From: Nitzschia putrida
Taxonomy: Eukaryota; Bacillariophyta; Bacillariophyceae; Bacillariales; Bacillariaceae
Length of the DNA stretch: 64,000 nt
Assembly (NCBI GenBank): GCA_016586335.1
Contig: BLYE01000005.1
Location: 496,001-560,000 of the forward strand
Direction of reading: 5' to 3'
Notes under the pieces: model-generated
Told to the model about the DNA's origin: nothing
The model's input: only the letters and a program-made list of their open reading frames with translations
Database searches by the model: none
Position numbers and translations under genes: made by a program
In this document: in pieces, positions 1-9,469 of the stretch
Position numbering within the stretch: the first letter of the stretch is position 1
How the letters are laid out: each line of letters opens with the position of its first letter

Positions 1-838
1 AGAACTTACTCCAGGGCGTCGTAATTTGCATACTCGGCCCACTCTAGTGGTGAGCTCTGCCAAACTGGGACATAGTATTCGTATCCTTGTATGGGTTGAT
101 CAGATGGATTTGGAAAACTGTCTTCGACGAAAATATATGGCATTGTGAATGCAAGCATATCGCCGTACTCATCTGGATTGTAGTCGATGCTCTCTTGAAC
201 CCAAGCAGCACCGTGTTGTTGGGTATATGTTTCCCACTCTGTTCGTTGTTCTTCTGTAACAATATGAGCCAGCATGATGGTATCTGCCCCGGTCTGTTCG
301 CGAATGTCGACGGCGAGAGCTTCAAATCCAGGGATCGTAACGTAGGGCCACGTGGAGTTTGCACTAATGGCTTGGGATGTCATTTGGTTCCCAAAAGCAT
401 TCAAAGCCTTGAAAACCTTCTTTGCATTCAGATGAAAAACTGACTCGAACTGATGAGCAGTGTCTTCAAACTAATCATGTATGGCAACAAGATTTGTGCG
501 TTAGAACCCGAGGCGTCCTATGGAAACACGAGAACCTTGTGTACACTTACAATAACATAAAACTCGCTCTCTTGCTCTCTAACCGTATAAGTATAAACAA
601 CAGCCGAAGCGGTTGCAGCGACTGACAAGAGAAGCAAAATCATTAACATCTTGCCATACGCGACAGCCTTCGATTCCTTCTGACCAAACGTTTCATGATT
701 GTGATGGTGCCTCACAAAGAGCGTTTTTCCGATCGGATTTGAGCTACCCGCACTACCTGTATAGTTTGAGGCACCGTCGGCACTGATTTCTTGATCAGAT
801 TTGTCTTCAAAGGGAGGGACGAAATGGGTATTCGTCAT
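1..838 (-). CDS. Receptor-type nucleotide cyclase-like protein, N-terminal part (partial)
   Basis: Two exons are visible, 838-551 and 470-10, joined in phase 0 across an 80-nt intron (donor GTAAGT at 550-545, AG acceptor). A second GTAAGT donor lies at 9-4, so the gene continues left of the window. The start ATG at 838 was chosen because the protein then has a short polar cytoplasmic tail, one hydrophobic segment (about residues 63-84) and an outward-facing sensor. The sensor has a helical stretch (HQFESVFHLNAKKVFKAL), a TWPYVTIPGFEAL motif and HIVTEEQRTEWETY. This layout is the extracellular half of diatom receptor-type adenylate/guanylate cyclases. The catalytic half is not in the window, so the effector is inferred; a histidine kinase is the main alternative, because the gene at 6519 carries a similar sensor. 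Confidence 0.55.
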
Positions 839-2071
839 GGTTGCGATTCGATGTGTCGGTACAGGTACTTCTGCCAACAAGAAGAAGAAGCACTCAAACA
901 AAACTGAAATTACGTTCTTGTGATGAGCGAGCAAATAGCGTCGATGTTTTCCCACACTTCCGGGATTCTGTTCGCAATCGGTGCCTAGCAATACCACTAA
1001 AAACTTACAGTGAATGACTCCGGGATTCACCCAGCATAGTAAATTATGTGAAATGTGTATCCTTCCTAGAAATTGTATATGCCACTTCCGCCTCGTGAAA
1101 TTGATCAATTAATGCTCAAATTTGTCCAGGAGTACCACTTCGAGATGACCCGTGGTTCTATTGTACTTAATGAATATGGATACCAATACATAGCTTTTGG
1201 ATTATTATAGCCTTCACGACCATAGCTTTGAGAGAGGCCTCATAATTAATGTAGCGCATGATATTACAGGACGTCTTCAATTCGTTTATCTCCCACCACC
1301 CACCACCAACAACGACGCAATACCGGTGCGAAGGTTTCTCTGTGCATGAGGGTTCGTTTCGTCGTCAGTGTTCGGATTCTACCTGGTAAAAACAACAATG
1401 AACAAGGAAGGAGGAGATCATTGAAGGCAGTGTTGCACCAACGACGAACAACTCCTTTTTCCAGAAAGTTTCTCCTCCGATGTACAAGCTACACCGCACT
1501 ACTAGAGCTAAAAAAGGCCAGCTACCTCTATAGTAGGACAGAGTCGCGGTACCTGGTAACTGCTCTCTATAAAACGAATCTTGCTTGGATCGAATATTTA
1601 TTTTCCAACAAATTGATCATGCCATGCGATAAATACGAGTGCTGTTTTCTGTATCTACTACCGATAGTAGCGGTGGCAGTAGAAACGAATACTGAATGGT
1701 TAATGAAGTTGATACTATCGGAGGAGGTGGTGCCACAAAACAGAACCACTTCGTTCGAGTTGTTCTTTGAGTCGTCTTCAATGAAACCACCGATTGATCC
1801 TGTATCTACGAAAGGGCAGTAGTATTTTTTCTAGTATGAATACGAACGACGGCGGCAGCGAGCATCAATCATAATAATATAGTATCATCAAATTCCAGTG
1901 GAGAGCATGGTGGTTGGTTGGGGTGCGAGAAGATCGTAACGACAAAATGAGAATTGTTGTTACTGCGAGAATAATGTGAGAGCGGGGTGGAGGACTAGAG
2001 GAGGAGAGACGGTGTGCTCGAGGAAGTATGAGCGGTTTGTATGTACGTTAGTACTTTAGTGATAGTAGTTA
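839..2071. other. Intergenic region, no supported gene
   Basis: About 1.2 kb between the cyclase-like gene and the transposon. Open frames here are short, skewed in composition and resemble nothing I know. A small palindrome (CTACTACCGATAGTAG) lies near 1655-1671. The first part presumably holds the promoter of the leftward gene. Confidence 0.5.
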
Positions 2072-2098
2072 CCGTAGTTTGCAGACAATAAGTTACAC
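2072..2098 (+). repeat. Left terminal inverted repeat (27 bp)
   Basis: Matches the reverse complement of 4388-4414 at all 27 positions. Preceded by the TA at 2070-2071. Confidence 0.92.
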
Positions 2099-2321
2099 CA
2101 AATGTTACCGTACCATATGAAAAAATAGAGAGAACTTGAATGTGACACACATTTTACTTAGAGGCGTGTAACTTATCGACTACTAAATTCCACGCGATAG
2201 CAACCTTTGGGTATCTGTTTCGTTCGTGGTCTGAATCACGGAAAGTCACAGATTCCCTTTACAATTTTGGCGCGAAGTTGTGAAATTCATCATTCCGATC
2301 GCACTGCTAAGCATCCTCTAC

Positions 2322-2366
2322 AACAACACTCAACAACACTCAACAACAACACTCAACAACAAGCAT
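2322..2366 (+). repeat. Simple repeat of ACTCAACAAC-type units in the transposase leader
   Basis: Degenerate tandem repeats of CAACAACACT ending just before the transposase ATG. They probably lie in the untranslated leader of the transcript. No function is evident. Confidence 0.7.
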
Positions 2367-2367
2367 C

Positions 2368-3678
2368 ATGATGAGGAAACGATACACTAACGGTTTTAAG
2401 CTAAAGTGTGTGAAGGAATCTCGGAAGAGGGTTGACCACCACGGAGAGTCTCTCAGAAGCTGTGCTGGGCGCCTTGGTCTTCCGCCCATCATGCTGAAGA
2501 GATGGCGGGAGCAAGAAGAGGAGCTTCAACATGCTCCTAAAAACAAGAAGGGGCTTGGAAAGGGACGGGAGTCTCAGCTGGCTGCTCTTGCACCCACCAT
2601 CTTGGAGTGGGTGCTTGAGCAACGCGATCGCAATCTCGGCATCCACTACGATGCTGTGATGGAGATTGCTTGCCAGCTGGACCCCGACTGGGAGGCAATG
2701 GTGCCTGAAGTTGCCAGATACCATGCAATCAGGCGACTAATGGCGGCAAACGGGTTCACAATCAGAGCAAGGACCAACCAGGCCCAAGCACGTCCAGAGG
2801 TGGTCAGTGAAGAAGCCATAAATTGGCTCCTTCATATTCGTCCTATTGCGGCTTTGGCTCCTGGGCGTCTCATCATTAACATGGATGAGACGCCCATCCC
2901 CTTTAACATGTCCCCCAGGCGGACATTGGCCAAGGTGGGGCAACGGACTGTTGGAGTCCGTAGGACTGGGCAGTCTACTGTCCGCGCAACTGCGGCTTTA
3001 TCTGTGTGCAGCGATGGCACCAAGTTGAAGCCATTCGTTATCTTCAAGGGAACCCCGGGCGGTCGCATTGACAGGACCGAAATCCCTACGTATTCTAACC
3101 TCGACAAAATTTCGTATGCCATGCAAAACAATGCATGGATGGACACCCCGTCCATGTTGTTGTGGCTGTCCACGGTGTTGCTTCCATATGCCACGGAAGC
3201 CGGCGTTCCTGGGGCAAGGGTAGTCCTCATTTTGGACTGGCTTGCCGCCCATAGAGCGGAAATTGTTGCGCAGACTCTGGAGATGCACGGTGTTGACTTA
3301 TACATCATCCCTGGAGGTTGTACTTCTCTTGTGCAGCCTCTAGACGTTGGGGTAAACAAACCCTTCAAGGATCGGCTCCGCAAGAAGTGGCGACGATGGA
3401 TCAGTGATGGTGGCCAAGACCGCTCTATTTTTGCCAACCCCACTCGCGAAATTGTTGGGGAATGGATTGACGAATGTTGGGATGATATTCCGCCAGATGT
3501 CATTAGGAATAGTTGGAGGTCTACCAATTACGACTACTTTGAGGATGAGGACGAGGAGGAGGATGGCAACCGTGGTGAACGTGTGGAACCTGAACGGGAT
3601 GACGATGATGGTCGGGAATGGTGGGACCTCACATACACCTTGGAGTCTGAGGAAGAGGAAGAGTCTGAAGGAGATTAG
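2368..3678 (+). CDS. Pogo/Tigger-type DDE_1 transposase
   Basis: A 436-residue protein without introns. Residues 1-60 form a basic helix-turn-helix of CENP-B/pogo type (RKRYTNGFKLKCV, then LRSCAGRLGLPPIMLKRW), expected to bind the terminal repeats. The catalytic DDE_1 core follows, with Asp173 in INMDETPI, Asp290 in LILDWLAAH and Asp326 in LVQPLDVGVNKPFK, giving a DD35D spacing. The family usually has Asn after the second Asp (LDN); here it is Trp, a deviation at a conserved place. The C-terminus (from about 390) is strongly acidic. The frame is uninterrupted and the length normal for pogo transposases, so it looks functional. The protein would act in the nucleus, cutting and pasting the element into TA sites. 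Confidence 0.9.
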   Translation: MMRKRYTNGFKLKCVKESRKRVDHHGESLRSCAGRLGLPPIMLKRWREQEEELQHAPKNKKGLGKGRESQLAALAPTILEWVLEQRDRNLGIHYDAVMEIACQLDPDWEAMVPEVARYHAIRRLMAANGFTIRARTNQAQARPEVVSEEAINWLLHIRPIAALAPGRLIINMDETPIPFNMSPRRTLAKVGQRTVGVRRTGQSTVRATAALSVCSDGTKLKPFVIFKGTPGGRIDRTEIPTYSNLDKISYAMQNNAWMDTPSMLLWLSTVLLPYATEAGVPGARVVLILDWLAAHRAEIVAQTLEMHGVDLYIIPGGCTSLVQPLDVGVNKPFKDRLRKKWRRWISDGGQDRSIFANPTREIVGEWIDECWDDIPPDVIRNSWRSTNYDYFEDEDEEEDGNRGERVEPERDDDDGREWWDLTYTLESEEEEESEGD

Positions 3679-3723
3679 GAAGAAGCAAGCAAGCAATGCG
3701 TAGTTACTAATATTAAAAACATT

Positions 3724-4328
3724 CTATATCATGTCAATACTTGAATCCGTATTGTACTCCTCGTCAACAATATTTTCTATGCCTCTGTGACTTGTGTAGA
3801 CCATGTCAATGATTGAAGCATGACACAAGCCTTTGTTTTGACTGGCCAAGTCTCTCTTTCGCTCTGTAGGTGATTCATCCAAAATCTCCACTACCTGTAC
3901 CAACCTTCCATCTAAACGTTTGTCTCCAATATTGTATTCACGCGGTAGGAAGCCTACTTGACAGGTGTCAATTCCATTTGATACAATGAAAGCACCGATG
4001 ATGTACTTCCATGTATAAGTATTGTCTATACACAGCAGAGAAAGTCGACGCCGTGAGCAACAACAATCAACAACAACAACAACAACAACAAGAAGGACTA
4101 GTACCAGTACTTACTTTCATGCACTCTACGGGCAACCTTCTTCAAGCGAAGGACAGTGTCAAGATCAACCATCGTCCTCCCACATCCTTGAGGGTGGAGT
4201 GAACAATGACAACCAAAGGACCTACCCTTGATCCCAACCACAGCAACAAGCGTGGTGAACTCCATGCTTTCCCGTTGTCGAGTGGGATCGCTGTGCAGCC
4301 AGCGGCGACAAAGGGAATTTGGAATCAT
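3724..4328 (-). CDS. Transposon accessory protein, spliced, HIRAN-like by eye
   Basis: Exons 4328-4115 and 4025-3724 join across an 89-nt intron (donor GTAAGT, acceptor TATAG) in the correct phase, giving 171 residues; a second in-frame ATG at 4265 would give 150. The protein contains VAVVGIKGRSFGCH, two Cys residues close by, LRLKKVARRVHEN, and IVSNGIDTCQVGFLPREY. The last motif resembles the G-Y/F-L/I-P-R-E end of HIRAN domains (DNA-end-binding modules of HLTF and Rad5). The pattern of a GRSFGCH motif followed by DxCxVGFLPR is one I believe recurs next to pogo-like transposases in algae, but I cannot name a family. It lies inside the element and converges with the transposase, so it is probably a transposition cofactor. 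The intron carries a CAA-type microsatellite. Function is inferred. Confidence 0.65.
4055..4092 (+). repeat. CAA-type microsatellite in the accessory-gene intron
   Basis: A run of AACAACAAC units (TTG/TTGTTG on the coding strand) within the 4026-4114 intron, upstream of its acceptor. It may serve as a pyrimidine/G-rich tract, but otherwise looks neutral. Confidence 0.8.
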
Positions 4329-4387
4329 ACAAAAATTTCGACAGAACGGTCATTGTGCGACATGAAAAGGGTGTAACTTATTCAACA

Positions 4388-4414
4388 GTGTAACTTATTG
4401 TCTGCAAACTACGG
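4388..4414 (-). repeat. Right terminal inverted repeat (27 bp)
   Basis: Perfect inverted copy of 2072-2098, followed by the TA at 4415-4416. Confidence 0.92.
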
Positions 4415-4507
4415 TAGTACGACTCATCAATCACGAGTCAGTCGTACATCAACGCACTGCTGACAACCAAACCCCCGTGCCACTTCCACACCCAATGGCA
4501 GTGTCAG

Positions 4508-5584
4508 ATGATAGAAGATAGCAACAACAGAGAGGACTCCAAAGTTCATGATACCACACCTAGCTATCCCAATCCATTTTCAGCCATTCGAGAGCTCATT
4601 TCCTCACTGTCAGTATCAGCTACCACAACAATACCAGAAGAGAGCTGTGAGGACGAAGCGGACTCGTCTGCCTCACCTGACGATGCCAACAATAACATCC
4701 ATATCGATCATGAACTAGAAGGGTGTCTGCGGGATTTGATAGGTGCTACGTACGATACCATGCTGCTTCAAAAATGTATAAATCAAAGCAGCAATGGACC
4801 CTCGTATACGCACCTTTGGCAACTCCATCAACAAGAGAATTGGGATTGTGGAATTGCTTGCCTTTTAACCATTCTATCTTGGATTCAACATGAACGAGAG
4901 GACTACAAAGTGCTAGACAGGGAATCTTTGGATTTTGAGAGTACCCAACGACGAGTGGATATTGTTCATGCTATTGGATCACAGAGTGTATGGACGGCTG
5001 ACTTGGTGTATCAACTCCATCCAATGCTACAGGAGTCGGGGCTTGGGAGATATTTGTTTTGTTCCAAAACCTTTCAAGTTGTGAATGACTATCAGGATGT
5101 TGGATTTTATGAAGCCTCCTTTGGGGCCGACCTATCCCGGGTGAATCGCCTATTCGCAGAGCTACAATCCCCAGAAATGAATGCCAAGCTACATCGTATG
5201 GAGCAAGGGATACCACTGGATACGATTTTGAATACAGTCTGTCATGAAAACTGTGTTGCTATGGTACTCTGCGATAACTCGATCCTTTCGGAACCAAGAC
5301 GTTCCGCTTTGGGGATGGCAACTTCATCCTATCTTGGCCACTACGTCATTGTTTGTGGAATCAGCACAGATCCGTCTCATATTGCAGAATGTCAATCAGA
5401 GATTGACAAGGATGATGCTGCTGCAACAACGAGTGAGCCATACTGTATTGTGCTATGCAACCCAGCCAAATCGCAGCCACCTATTTCCTATGCATTGCCT
5501 GGTCATTTCGACCGTGCCAGGAAGGCGTGGGGGACCGATGAAGATGTTTTGTTTCTTGCTCGTAGGCGAGACAACACGCCGTGA
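4508..5584 (+). CDS. GUCD1 / Guanylate_cyc_2 family protein (papain-like fold)
   Basis: A 358-residue single-exon protein. The first 95 residues are polar and probably disordered. The rest matches the Guanylate_cyc_2 family (human GUCD1, plant GC1): QENWDCGIACLLTIL with the nucleophile-like Cys114, LGHYVIVCGI supplying the His, and VLCNPA in the position of the third residue of a C39-peptidase-like triad. The family was named for a reported guanylyl cyclase activity in plants, but its fold is that of a cysteine peptidase and its true reaction is not settled. The ATG at 4508 is used because the ATG at 4495 runs into a stop in another frame. The pogo element sits directly upstream and may have replaced part of the promoter. 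Confidence 0.82.
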   Translation: MIEDSNNREDSKVHDTTPSYPNPFSAIRELISSLSVSATTTIPEESCEDEADSSASPDDANNNIHIDHELEGCLRDLIGATYDTMLLQKCINQSSNGPSYTHLWQLHQQENWDCGIACLLTILSWIQHEREDYKVLDRESLDFESTQRRVDIVHAIGSQSVWTADLVYQLHPMLQESGLGRYLFCSKTFQVVNDYQDVGFYEASFGADLSRVNRLFAELQSPEMNAKLHRMEQGIPLDTILNTVCHENCVAMVLCDNSILSEPRRSALGMATSSYLGHYVIVCGISTDPSHIAECQSEIDKDDAAATTSEPYCIVLCNPAKSQPPISYALPGHFDRARKAWGTDEDVLFLARRRDNTP

Positions 5585-5904
5585 GAATGCCTCGATCGAT
5601 CATCATCGACATACTAGAGAAATTCCTTGGGGAAGCAGCAAAATATCAATAAGGCCACCATTTACAGCTCCTCTTCCGCCGCCTAACGCAAGAATGAGAA
5701 GGAACTAAATATTCAAGCACATGAGATGTCGGTACTTGACACTAGAAAGCAAATTTTTATTCCTTTCGCATTCCAGTACTAAACTGCTTATTACTACACA
5801 ACAGAAAAATACCTAGATACTACAACGAACTGGCGATTTTTCTCCTTTTTCATCTCCTTGTTGGCTGTAGTGTTTAGAAAATAATGATCGGGCCTCTGCT
5901 GCCG
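5585..5904. other. 3' flank of the GUCD1-like gene, no gene seen
   Basis: AT-rich downstream sequence without a convincing open frame. It presumably contains the polyadenylation site. Confidence 0.4.
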
Positions 5905-5974
5905 GTAGTAGGCACTATAACGTACTACCGGTAGTACCTACGGTAGGTACTACTACCTACGGTAGTACCGGTAG
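5905..5974. repeat. Cluster of short palindromes (TACCGGTA / TACCTAC type)
   Basis: Contains a perfect 16-nt palindrome GTACTACCGGTAGTAC (5922-5937) and a perfect 7-4-7 inverted repeat GTAGGTA-CTAC-TACCTAC (5943-5960), followed by another ACCGGT. The segment can fold into several alternative hairpins. Similar TACCGGTA-like words occur at other intergenic places in the window. It may be a decayed mobile-element end or a simple palindromic microsatellite. Confidence 0.6.
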
Positions 5975-6518
5975 TTATTCCGAGAAGGAATTACAACGTG
6001 CAACAACAACCGCCCAGCAGAAAGAGGCTAATAATATTATAGCTCTTGTTGAGGATTCGTTTCTTCAATAAATGATTCTTCAACATGTGCGATGGAGAAA
6101 TACATATTGGGAGATACTGACGGTATGACCCAAAGTTGCGAGTGCCTCCGTTTAACGGAGTAGTACGGTACCGGAAGCTTTCCCTTCCTTTGAAGACGTC
6201 GTCGTGCGTGCAGCTGCAGTAGGGCAGTACCTGTAGTGGCGCTACATAGCCTGATAGAAGTCATTTTAGTACCAGTCCATCCATTCCCTCGGTGTCAGAA
6301 GAGCGGGGTAGTAGGAGAACGTGGCGGTGGTAACTGCATAGGAGGAACGATTGCTACCCAGTGAGGAGTGTGAGGAGATTGGCAAGAAGGCACGACATCG
6401 CAGACGCAACATCGAAAAGCCACTGTCAGTTTTGGAACCAATCGAGAAACGGCTTCTATTGAACAAACCTCCCGATCTCTTACGCATCCAATAGACACAC
6501 TACTATCATCACAACATC
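5975..6518. other. Intergenic, upstream of the histidine kinase
   Basis: No supported gene. Short frames on the minus strand lack recognisable motifs. Presumably the promoter and leader of the kinase gene. Confidence 0.4.
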
Positions 6519-9185
6519 ATGGCTCCGAAACAAGAATCGGAAGGATGTGGACTGCTACGAGAGGAGAATCGAACGCTCTTTTTGCGAATGAGTTTTGTGG
6601 CCTCCATGTTGGTACTAGCTGCCGTTTTCAGTACCCTTGCCTACAAGATCACACGCAATCAGGAAGATACGACTGCAATTGAGACATACAGAAGCGTTGC
6701 TGCTAGTGCTCTGATAGAAGCTCGCGCCATTGTCAACCGAAGATTGGATGGGGCAGACGTGCTTGCTGTAGGCTACGGAAGTTGGTTCCCTTACGAAGAC
6801 AGTTGGCCCAATGTTGGCCTTACTCCGTTTCATACAATTGCAGGGAAGGTTGCGGATGTCTCTGATTCCGAGGGTTACTTGATTGCCCCACTTGTCACTC
6901 CCGAGGGTGCTGCAGCTTTCGAAGCGTATGCTGCTAACTTGTATTCGGTAATGGGATACGGGGAGAATGCTGGAATAAGTGACTTTGGGTTTGGAATTTT
7001 TGGTTCGGCCTACAACTATTCGGATCCTAATGCTGAGGAGGAAAGGTATCACGATGTGTCAGGCAACACAACGTGGGGTGGGAAATATTCTATTATGATC
7101 CCCATCCTTCAGGCCGAAGAGGATTTGGGCAATGGCGTTCTATTGTTGCGGAACTTGTATGGCTTCGAAGACTCTGGAGTCATAATGGAGAGCATTATCG
7201 ACTGTGGTGTCGAGGCGATAGCATCTGGAAGCACGGAATATGCAGAATGCGGAGCCGTGGCTCCGATTCTGCTGGATCCCGTCGACAATCAAAGAATATC
7301 CATTGTCTACCAACCAATCTATGCAGCTTTCAAACCAAATGTGGTGGCTGGGTTTATCTCCACACATGTGCACTGGGAAGATACATTCATAAATATTGTT
7401 CCAGACTATGTGGATGGATTTGTCTGTGTGGTGTCCAATGGTGTCGAAGCTTTGACCTACGAAATGCACAAAGGCGTCCCTGAATTCGTAGGAGAAGGTG
7501 ACTTTCATGATCCGAACTTTGACAAGTACGTCTACTCCGAAGTCCTTAATGATCGATATACTGGGACTAAAGCGTCACAGGTATACACACTCTCTGTGTA
7601 CCCCACGGAGGCTTTCATGGACCAATTCCGCACCAACATCCCCATCTTCGCCTCGGTGGGATTTGCAGCGGCGATTATCTTTTGCATGGGAATTTTCTTC
7701 CTCTATGATTCCTTCATGCAGTACGAATCCAATCAGCAAAAGCGTATTTTGGATGTCAAGCGTCGCTTTGTCCGATTCATTTCACACGAGATCCGGACGC
7801 CATTGAATGTTGTCAGCATGGGTCTGGATCTGCTGCAAGCTGAAATCCGGGAACGAGCACACATGCAACGCATGCTCGGTTTTTCTGCGCTTCCAGAAGA
7901 AGACGACGAGTGTTCGGAAACTGCCCCATTGAAGGAAGAATCCGCTCCAGTGAACGGCCGAGTGAACGGAAGGACGAAACCAAAGAAAATGGATTGTCCC
8001 ATGAATTATTGGCTCCATTTGACACAAGAAATCAAAGAAAACTCCATCAATGCCTTGTCTGTATTGAACGACTTGCTGAATTACGACAAGGTTGAATCAG
8101 GGACCTTTGAACTAGAGATGGGTCGAGTCGATATTTGGTCTTCGGTATGGAAAACGTGGAATGAGTTTTCCATTCAAGCCAAGAATCGAAATATTAATTT
8201 GGATTTCCAGATGACAACAGATTTAGGGGAAGCCCTAACCGAAGCCGATGAGAATGGAAATTCTACGTGGGGCAAGACATATGTGTATGGAGATGACAGG
8301 AGACTGTCGCAAGTGACTCGAAATCTCGTTTCGAATGCCCTCAAGTTCACTCCGGAAGGGAAAACTGTATCCATAAAGGTGTTTTTCAAGGAAGATGGCC
8401 TTGAAGATGCACTACCATGCAACAGTGATGATGATGATGACGAGGAAGGAAATCAACTTCTTTCAACAAGCGAACGCGCCGGGTCTGTGCTGATTCAGGT
8501 GGTGGACGAAGGGGTTGGTCTTACCAAGGAGCAACTGGGCTTGCTGTTTCGGGAAGGTGTACAGTTTGACGCAAATGTTCTCCAGCACGGAGGAGGTAGC
8601 GGACTTGGTCTGTGTATTTCAAAGGAGATTGTACAGATGCATTCAGGAATAGTGGTTGCCGATTCCAAAGGAAAAGGATATGGAACTACGTTTACTGTGG
8701 AGTTGCCCCTCTATCGATCTACAGCCAAAAGCGAAGTCGCCTCTTCAGTGTCAGAAATTGCTTCGTCGATACGCCAAAATGGCCCACACCACATTCTGGT
8801 GGTCGACGATGTCTTGACAAACACCAAAATGTTGGTTCGTGTCTTGCAACGCGCTGGTCACACGTGCGTGGTAGGCATGAATGGCCAAGAAGCTATCGAT
8901 GCCTTTCTGGAAAACAAAAAGGCTCTAGATGCCGGAGAAACTGACTCCATGATCGACACAGTCCTAATGGACTTTGAAATGCCAGTCATGAATGGACCGG
9001 ATGCTACCAAGAAACTTCGAGAATTGGGTTGCAAGGCACGCATCTTTGGGGTGACAGGGAACGTGTTGGCTGAGGATGTGGCATTCTTCAAGAGCAGCGG
9101 GGCAGACAGTGTTCTGTTCAAACCAATTAGCTTGGCAGTGGTAGAGGGGGCTTGGGATAGCTTGGATGTCTCGAGACGACGATAA
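6519..9185 (+). CDS. Membrane hybrid sensor histidine kinase
   Basis: An 888-residue single-exon protein. A first membrane segment (about residues 25-45) and a second (about 375-398) bracket a 330-residue extracellular sensor. Inside the cell come the HisKA phosphoacceptor helix with His423 in FISHEIRTPLN, an HATPase_c domain with an N box (RNLVSNALKFTPEG), D box (VVDEGVGL) and G box (GGGSGLGLCI), and a C-terminal receiver with VVDD near its start, phosphoacceptor Asp818 in LMDFEMP and the conserved Lys in LFKPIS. All residues for autophosphorylation and transfer to the receiver are present. A Ser/Asp-rich insertion interrupts the ATP-binding domain before the D box. The sensor contains SWPNVGLTPF and APLVTPEGAAAFEAY, resembling the cyclase-like gene at 838. 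The downstream acceptor is not in the window. Confidence 0.93.
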   Translation: MAPKQESEGCGLLREENRTLFLRMSFVASMLVLAAVFSTLAYKITRNQEDTTAIETYRSVAASALIEARAIVNRRLDGADVLAVGYGSWFPYEDSWPNVGLTPFHTIAGKVADVSDSEGYLIAPLVTPEGAAAFEAYAANLYSVMGYGENAGISDFGFGIFGSAYNYSDPNAEEERYHDVSGNTTWGGKYSIMIPILQAEEDLGNGVLLLRNLYGFEDSGVIMESIIDCGVEAIASGSTEYAECGAVAPILLDPVDNQRISIVYQPIYAAFKPNVVAGFISTHVHWEDTFINIVPDYVDGFVCVVSNGVEALTYEMHKGVPEFVGEGDFHDPNFDKYVYSEVLNDRYTGTKASQVYTLSVYPTEAFMDQFRTNIPIFASVGFAAAIIFCMGIFFLYDSFMQYESNQQKRILDVKRRFVRFISHEIRTPLNVVSMGLDLLQAEIRERAHMQRMLGFSALPEEDDECSETAPLKEESAPVNGRVNGRTKPKKMDCPMNYWLHLTQEIKENSINALSVLNDLLNYDKVESGTFELEMGRVDIWSSVWKTWNEFSIQAKNRNINLDFQMTTDLGEALTEADENGNSTWGKTYVYGDDRRLSQVTRNLVSNALKFTPEGKTVSIKVFFKEDGLEDALPCNSDDDDDEEGNQLLSTSERAGSVLIQVVDEGVGLTKEQLGLLFREGVQFDANVLQHGGGSGLGLCISKEIVQMHSGIVVADSKGKGYGTTFTVELPLYRSTAKSEVASSVSEIASSIRQNGPHHILVVDDVLTNTKMLVRVLQRAGHTCVVGMNGQEAIDAFLENKKALDAGETDSMIDTVLMDFEMPVMNGPDATKKLRELGCKARIFGVTGNVLAEDVAFFKSSGADSVLFKPISLAVVEGAWDSLDVSRRR

Positions 9186-9469
9186 TGGAACCAACGGAAT
9201 ACGAGTTCCTTTGCATATTATATCAGCACCACCTACGACGAAGCAGTTTCATGGATTGCTAAAACTACGAAAATAATATTACCATAGTAGTACATACCTA
9301 TGTATACACCATAAAGAGGACTGGAACGCTAGGTTGGTATGCATCCGTTTTAGTCACGTGCAACAGTCCTGTCTTGCTGACGTTGCGGGAGAAAAAGGCA
9401 GGCGTTGGATGTGGGGAGTCGACGAAGCAGATTCATGACGTCCATTGAAACGAGCAAGTAGTAACTTTA

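Larger units (their letters stand above)
2072..4414. mobile_element. Complete pogo-type (Tc1/mariner superfamily) DNA transposon
   Basis: A 2,343-bp element bounded by perfect 27-bp terminal inverted repeats (2072-2098 and 4388-4414, beginning CCGTAGTTTG) and flanked on both sides by TA (2070-2071 and 4415-4416), the target duplication typical of Tc1/mariner/pogo elements. Inside are an intact DDD transposase and a convergent spliced accessory gene whose stop codons are about 46 bp apart. A subterminal motif GTGTAACTTATT is repeated at 4371-4382 and within the right repeat, and nearly again at 2166-2176, possibly extra transposase binding sites. Perfect repeats and open genes suggest a recent insertion that may still be functional. 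It ends 93 bp before the start codon of the GUCD1-like gene. Confidence 0.9.

Noticed and set aside
1346..1822. Open frame of 158 codons on the plus strand
   Set aside because: Composition is not protein-like, no motif or homologue comes to mind, and it lies in a repeat-rich spacer.
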